From Paenibacillus sacheonensis (lineage in GTDB: Bacteria; Bacillota; Bacilli; Paenibacillales; Paenibacillaceae): 64,000 bases of DNA. The position numbers and the translations under genes are program-made. Of this stretch, positions 60,128 through 64,000 are shown in pieces. How positions within the stretch are numbered: the stretch's first letter is position 1; the number at the start of each line of letters is the position of its first letter. Below the pieces are notes generated by a model, which saw only the letters and a list, made by a program, of their open reading frames with translations, was not told the DNA's origin and ran no database searches. The stretch spans positions 62,001 through 126,000 of the forward strand of contig NZ_JAAAMU010000004.1 in assembly GCF_009909195.1 (NCBI RefSeq). The letters run 5' to 3'.

Positions 60128-61606
60128 GTGGAGAAAGTGGACATTTTCAAGGACATTGCCGAACGAACCGGCGGGGATATTTACCTCGGCGTCGTTGGTG
60201 CAGTCCGCACGGGCAAATCAACCTTCATCAAGCGGTTCATGGAGACGGTTGTGCTGCCGAACATCACGAACGATGCCGATCGGGTGAGAGCTATCGATGA
60301 ACTGCCTCAGAGCGCTGCAGGCAAAACGATCATGACCACGGAGCCGAAGTTCGTGCCGAATCAAGCGGTGCAGCTGCGCGTAGCCGAGGGGCTTGACGTT
60401 AACATCAGACTGGTTGACTGCGTCGGATACGCCGTCGTTGGCGCGAAAGGCTACGAGGACGAAAACGGCCCGCGCATGATTACGACCCCGTGGTTCGAAG
60501 AGCCGATCCCGTTTCAAGAAGCAGCCGAGATCGGCACGCGCAAAGTCATCCAGGAGCATTCTACGCTCGGCGTCGTCGTCACGACCGACGGCACGATCGC
60601 CGAAATACCCCGCAGTTCGTACGTTGAAGCCGAGGAACGCGTCGTAAGCGAGCTGAAGGAGGTCGGCAAGCCGTTCGTGCTGATCGTCAACTCTACGCGT
60701 CCTAAGAGCGAAGAGGCGCTTCAGCTGCGCAGCGAGCTGCAGGCGAAATACGATATTCCGGTCATCACGCTCAGCGTCGCAACGATGGGCGAGGAAGAAG
60801 TCATGTCCGTGCTGCGCGAGGTGCTCTACGAGTTCCCAGTACACGAGGTGAACGTCAATCTTCCGAGCTGGGTCATGGTGTTGAACGACAATCACTGGCT
60901 GCGGAGCAACTACGAGAACTCCGTCCGCGACACGGTGAAGGATATCCGCCGTCTGCGCGACGTCGACCGGGTCGTATCGCAGTTCATGGAATACGAGTTT
61001 ATCGCAAGGGCCGGCCTCAGCGGCATGAACATGGGGCAGGGCGTGGCGGAGATCGATCTCTACGCGCCGGATGAACTGTACGACCAAATCCTGATGGAAG
61101 TGGTCGGCGTCGAGATCCGCGGCAAGGATCACCTCCTTCAGCTCATGCAGGACTTCTCCCACGCGAAGCGGGAATACGACCGGTTCGCGGAAGCGCTGGA
61201 AATGGTCAAGACGACCGGCTACGGCATCGCCGCGCCTTCCCTCGCGGAAATGGCGCTCGACGAGCCGGAGCTCATCCGCCAAGGGTCGCGCTTCGGCGTC
61301 CGCCTGAAAGCGACGGCTCCGTCCATCCACATGATCCGCGTCGACGTCGAGTCCGAATTCGCGCCGATCATCGGCACGGAGAAGCAAAGCGAGGAGCTCG
61401 TCCGATACTTAATGCAGGATTTCGAGAACGACCCCATCAAGATCTGGGAATCCGATATTTTCGGCCGCTCGCTTCATTCCATCGTAAGGGAAGGCATCCA
61501 AGGCAAAATCGCCATGATGCCGGACAATGCCCGTTACAAGCTGCAGGAAACGCTGGGCAGGATCATCAACGAGGGCTCCGGCGGCCTGATCGCGATTATT
61601 CTGTAA
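60128..61606 (+). CDS. spoIVA: stage IV sporulation protein A (spore coat ATPase)
   Basis: Basement-layer ATPase of the spore coat that polymerises on SpoVM-marked forespore membrane. The N-terminus EKVDIFKDIAERTGGDIYLG leads to Walker A GAVRTGKST (about 24-32) and a TRAFAC-like domain with VDCVGYAV; the middle and C-terminal domains are full length, ending GSGGLIAIIL. GTG 60128, six bases after GGGAGGGGAT, gives 492 aa, the B. subtilis length. Confidence 0.97.
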   Translation: MEKVDIFKDIAERTGGDIYLGVVGAVRTGKSTFIKRFMETVVLPNITNDADRVRAIDELPQSAAGKTIMTTEPKFVPNQAVQLRVAEGLDVNIRLVDCVGYAVVGAKGYEDENGPRMITTPWFEEPIPFQEAAEIGTRKVIQEHSTLGVVVTTDGTIAEIPRSSYVEAEERVVSELKEVGKPFVLIVNSTRPKSEEALQLRSELQAKYDIPVITLSVATMGEEEVMSVLREVLYEFPVHEVNVNLPSWVMVLNDNHWLRSNYENSVRDTVKDIRRLRDVDRVVSQFMEYEFIARAGLSGMNMGQGVAEIDLYAPDELYDQILMEVVGVEIRGKDHLLQLMQDFSHAKREYDRFAEALEMVKTTGYGIAAPSLAEMALDEPELIRQGSRFGVRLKATAPSIHMIRVDVESEFAPIIGTEKQSEELVRYLMQDFENDPIKIWESDIFGRSLHSIVREGIQGKIAMMPDNARYKLQETLGRIINEGSGGLIAIIL

Positions 61607-61623
61607 CGGCCGCAGAGATACGC

Positions 61624-61656
61624 AAGAGGCACGCATCCGCGTGCCTCTTTTTATAT
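61624..61656 (+). terminator. terminator after spoIVA
   Basis: AGAGGCACGC / GCGTGCCTCT around ATCC, then TTTTATATT. Confidence 0.9.
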
Positions 61657-61939
61657 TTATCGGAATCCTCGCACCCAAAGGATGGATAAATTGTGCCCAA
61701 CTATCGCCAAATAGGGAAAAAAGCGTTGAAAAACAGCGATTCTTCTGCGAAAACGCATCCTCCCTCTTGAAATCGTATAGCCAACTGTATTACTATAAAT
61801 CTGTTCTAGGTTCAGTATGCAGGAATTGCACATACCGGAATTTCTTCTCACCGGAGCCGTCAGGTATAAATTCCGGGGTTTCGGTAACACAGAATGATAT
61901 TGATGTGCCTTTTAACTGCCGTCAGGGGAGGTGAAAGAA
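61657..61939 (+). other. upstream region and leader of hup
   Basis: No gene. AT-rich stretches offer several -10-like sequences (TATAAA at 61794 and 61865) but no clean pair. A perfect 9-bp inverted repeat CCGGAATTT (61835-61843) / AAATTCCGG (61868-61876) would form a hairpin in the leader about 65 bases before the ATG. Confidence 0.5.
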
Positions 61940-62215
61940 ATGAACAAAACGGAACTGATTGCGAAAGTAGCCGAATTGACTGACCTTTCCAAGAAAGATG
62001 CTTCCAAAGCGGTTGATGCCGTATTTGATGCCATCTCCGACTCGCTGCAAGGCGGCGATAAAGTACAATTGGTGGGCTTCGGTAACTTCGAGGTGAAAAG
62101 CCGCGAGGCGCGCAAGGGCCGCAACCCGCAAACGGGCGAAGAGATCGACATCCCGGCCAGCAAGATCCCGTCTTTCAAAGCTGGTAAATCGCTGAAAGAT
62201 TTGGTCTCCAAATAA
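61940..62215 (+). CDS. hup: HU family DNA-binding protein
   Basis: The abundant nucleoid protein (hbs in B. subtilis). The dimer core [20 protein letters not shown] is followed by the DNA-bending arm [23 protein letters not shown] (in parts, about 61-83) with the intercalating Pro. 91 aa. ATG 61940 follows GGGGAGGTGA. The position after spoIVA matches B. subtilis. A terminator follows. Confidence 0.97.
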   Translation: MNKTELIAKVAELTDLSKKDASKAVDAVFDAISDSLQGGDKVQLVGFGNFEVKSREARKGRNPQTGEEIDIPASKIPSFKAGKSLKDLVSK

Positions 62216-62237
62216 GAAGCGGCATTGCCGTTTGATA

Positions 62238-62272
62238 ACGTCCGGATGCGACTCGCATCCGGGCGTTTTTCG
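62238..62272 (+). terminator. terminator after hup
   Basis: CGTCCGGATGCG / CGCATCCGGGCG around ACT, then TTTTT. Confidence 0.9.
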
Positions 62273-62377
62273 ATTGACGGCCGCTTGTTGCACTGGGTTT
62301 GCCTCTATTGACAACCGTAAGCAATTCCAGTAGACTTTTGTTTGCGGTTCCGGCTGCTGCAGTTGTATATCGCATGT

Positions 62378-62454
62378 CGGGTGTTAGCTCAGCTTGGTAG
62401 AGCGCTACCTTGGGGTGGTAGAGGTCGCCAGTTCAAATCCGGTACACCCGACCA
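62378..62454 (+). tRNA. tRNA-Pro (anticodon GGG)
   Basis: 77 bases with encoded CCA. Acceptor CGGGTGT/ACACCCG; D stem GCTC/GAGC; anticodon stem CTACC/GGTAG around TTGGGGT, so the anticodon is GGG, reading CCC and CCU; T loop TTCAAAT. The T stem GCCAG/CCGGT has an A-C mismatch at its fourth pair and a G-U at the first, which is unusual. Confidence 0.95.
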
Positions 62455-62595
62455 GTTCTAGCATTTTACGGCTGCTATCTCGATAAAGGAATTTCGGGGG
62501 GCAGTTTTTTAAATATCAGGACGACGTGATGCTTTACCCGAAGCGGCGTGCTGGTCGAACAATCCGATTTCGATCTCATGAGGAGGGCATCGCAC

Positions 62596-62820
62596 ATGAT
62601 GGACCAGAATGGTGAATACATAATCGTGAAAGCCAAAGCGCAGGGCGTACAGGTCATTGGCTTGACGCGCGGACAGGATACGAAGTTCCATCACACCGAG
62701 AAGCTCGATAAAGGCGAATTGCTCATCTGTCAATTTACGGATCATACGTCGGCCATCAAAATCCGCGGCAAAGCGACCGTAATGACGAAATACGGGACCA
62801 TCGATACGGAGGTTGAATGA
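62596..62820 (+). CDS. mtrB: trp RNA-binding attenuation protein (TRAP)
   Basis: Eleven-mer ring that binds tryptophan and (G/U)AG repeats to attenuate trp genes. [24 protein letters not shown] (in parts, about 22-45) contains the RNA-contact Lys residues, and [14 protein letters not shown] the tryptophan-pocket Thr/Gly region. 74 aa. AGGAGGG lies eight bases before ATG 62596. mtrA/folE, its usual upstream partner, is absent; the tRNA gene is there instead. A terminator follows. Confidence 0.95.
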   Translation: MMDQNGEYIIVKAKAQGVQVIGLTRGQDTKFHHTEKLDKGELLICQFTDHTSAIKIRGKATVMTKYGTIDTEVE

Positions 62821-62821
62821 A

Positions 62822-62848
62822 AAGCAGGCATAGCCTGCTTTTTTAGTT
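62822..62848 (+). terminator. terminator after mtrB
   Basis: AAGCAGGC-ATA-GCCTGCTT then TTTT. Confidence 0.93.
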
Positions 62849-62897
62849 TGTACACTAAGAGAAGCAGGACATTCTGTGCGCGAAAGAAGGATGCTTC

Positions 62898-63431
62898 ATG
62901 CCGCATTGGAAAGGGCTTCTCTATGCCAGCACCATCACGCTTGCCGTCACGCTGCTCATTACCGTGCTGCCGCTCGCGAACGATCGGATGAACGAGGGGG
63001 CGCGCGACGTAGCCGTCTTCCATCCCGTTCCCATCAAGCGGCTTAGCTCGGATACGGTCGTCGATTCCATGCTCGGTTTGAATTTGACTTTGAAGGTGAA
63101 GAAGGTAGCATGGAACGGGTCCGTGCTGAGCGTGGATTTATCGAATGAGGAATATGGGAATGCTGTAGACAGATGGATGGACGATCTGCGCCGGCTGTTC
63201 GAGTTCGCATTCGTCCGTACGGATAACGTAAACCGTGTGCTCGTCAGGTTCGTTGCGCCGCTGCAGCCGCAAGCGGAAGACGTGCGCAGCGACGTTCGAA
63301 TGCTGGCCGCGGTCGACGTCAGGCGGAGCGATGCCTGGTTGGCCACAGAACTGTCAAACTTAGGCGCCGCGAAGCCTTTTCAAGAGGAAATATGGCGTCA
63401 GCGCTTGCGTTTGTCCGCCTCTCCGTTGTAG
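62898..63431 (+). CDS. exported or membrane-anchored protein of unknown function
   Basis: A 177-aa protein with one N-terminal hydrophobic segment (about 8-26, ASTITLAVTLLITVLPLA in part) and a mixed alpha/beta domain containing LGLNLTLKVKKVAWNGSVLSVDLS (in parts, about 54-77), a beta-rich block that recalls GerMN-type domains, though not clearly. GAAAGAAGG precedes the ATG. Located between mtrB and hepS, where B. subtilis has nothing. Function not assigned. Confidence 0.75.
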   Translation: MPHWKGLLYASTITLAVTLLITVLPLANDRMNEGARDVAVFHPVPIKRLSSDTVVDSMLGLNLTLKVKKVAWNGSVLSVDLSNEEYGNAVDRWMDDLRRLFEFAFVRTDNVNRVLVRFVAPLQPQAEDVRSDVRMLAAVDVRRSDAWLATELSNLGAAKPFQEEIWRQRLRLSASPL

Positions 63432-63538
63432 CGAAACGTCAAACATAGTGCTATAATTATTGAGATTATAAAGCAGCTAACCTTGAAATATAAGAAAGTC
63501 CGATTGCTTCCGATCGATCTTTGCTTAACTATTTGGGG

Positions 63539-63581
63539 GAAGAAACCGCTCCGCGGGTGCATGACGGTGTCCCGTTTCTTC
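63539..63581. other. hairpin in the hepS leader
   Basis: GAAGAAAC (63539-63546) and GTTTCTTC (63574-63581) are perfect complements around a GC-rich loop, 30 bases before hepS. The -10-like TATAAT at 63452-63457 would give a leader of about 150 bases. Confidence 0.45.
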
Positions 63582-63610
63582 AAAAGCTGAACTGTCCGGA
63601 GGCTAGGCCA

Positions 63611-64000
63611 ATGAAACCATACAGAATCCCCGAGATCGCTAAAAAGTACGTGGAGTACGATATGATTCAAGCCCATACAGAGTTGCCGGATTTCCCCGAC
63701 GCGCGGGCCCGGCTGCTCTTTGCTTTTCTATCGAATCAACGTACGCCGCTGCTTCACAGCGAGCTCTACGCGTTGGTCGTTTCGCTTGTACAGCTAGGCA
63801 TGGATACCCATGACATGATCGACGAATCGGGACGCCTTGCCGAGAAGGAAATGCGTTCGCGGCAGCTGAAGATCCTCGCTGGCGATTATTACAGCAGCCG
63901 CTTCTACCAGCTGCTTGCGCAGGCGGGGCAAGTGGGCATGATCAAGCGGATCAGCAACGGCGTTTGCGAAGTCAACAAACTGAAAGTTAATTTTTACATG
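63611..64000 (+). CDS. hepS: heptaprenyl diphosphate synthase component I, cut by window edge
   Basis: The first 130 codons are present. The opening MKPYRIPEIAKKYVEYDMI and the AEKEMRSRQLKILAGDYYSSRFYQLLA segment (in part) match the regulatory small subunit HepS/GerCA, needed with HepT for the menaquinone side chain. GGAGGC lies eight bases before ATG 63611. The order mtrB to hepS is the B. subtilis order. The C-terminal part lies past the window edge. Confidence 0.92.
   Translation, partial: MKPYRIPEIAKKYVEYDMIQAHTELPDFPDARARLLFAFLSNQRTPLLHSELYALVVSLVQLGMDTHDMIDESGRLAEKEMRSRQLKILAGDYYSSRFYQLLAQAGQVGMIKRISNGVCEVNKLKVNFYM

Overview
The window is about 64 kb of chromosomal core DNA from a GC-rich, endospore-forming Firmicute of the Paenibacillaceae type (Paenibacillus, Cohnella or a close relative). 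This rests on G+C judged by eye at about 57%, strong AGGAGG ribosome binding sites with frequent GTG and TTG starts, sporulation genes throughout (spoIIA-sigF, spoVA, spmAB, dacB, ytfJ, ypeB, spoVIF, spoIVA), and gene order that follows the Bacillus subtilis segment from ripX/drm to hbs-mtrB-hepS with local losses and insertions.

Left part (1-18.5 kb): a truncated subtilisin-like protease and ald; then the DUF4227 gene, xerD, deoB, PNP, a Spo0E-like phosphatase and pdp (nucleoside salvage); dacF; spoIIAA-spoIIAB-sigF behind a readable sigma-H promoter; and a shortened spoVA operon (AA, AB, AF) behind a readable sigma-G promoter. lysA, ppiB and a two-component system with a secreted coiled-coil protein follow.

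Middle (18.5-36.2 kb): an AT-rich accessory islet (about 18.54-19.74 kb) holds one well-formed foreign gene with an R-x4-H motif of HEPN type and decayed sequence. Next come an FMN riboswitch and ribD-ribE-ribBA-ribH, scpA-scpB, a DUF2953 gene, ytfJ, dacB-spmA-spmB, rluB, and resABC-resDE for cytochrome c maturation and redox signalling.

Right part (36.3-64 kb): serA (minus strand) with a long structured leader, divergent from a rhodanese gene; a small membrane and phosphoesterase cluster; a lipoprotein polysaccharide deacetylase; mecB, gudB, prsW, a new 53-aa zinc-ribbon peptide, and ypeB without sleB. A tandem stem-loop repeat block precedes a PilZ gene (motI/ypfA), followed by a 57-aa ypfB-like gene, cmk, plsC, rpsA, yphA, YIEGIA and its capping subunit, der, plsY, gpsA, spoVIF, a DUF2768 gene, two small 2Fe-2S proteins flanking a nucleotidyltransferase-fold protein, a yphF-type lipoprotein, spoIVA, hup, tRNA-Pro(GGG), mtrB, an unknown exported protein and the start of hepS.

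No CRISPR array, insertion sequence, prophage or obvious defence island is present. The least explained signals are the AT-rich HEPN-like islet, the 97-bp tandem stem-loop repeats before motI, structured leaders in front of serA and rpsA, ribosome binding sites buried in terminator-like hairpins (ribD, ypeB), a promoter that runs straight into a terminator before cmk, and the 2Fe-2S/nucleotidyltransferase cassette.
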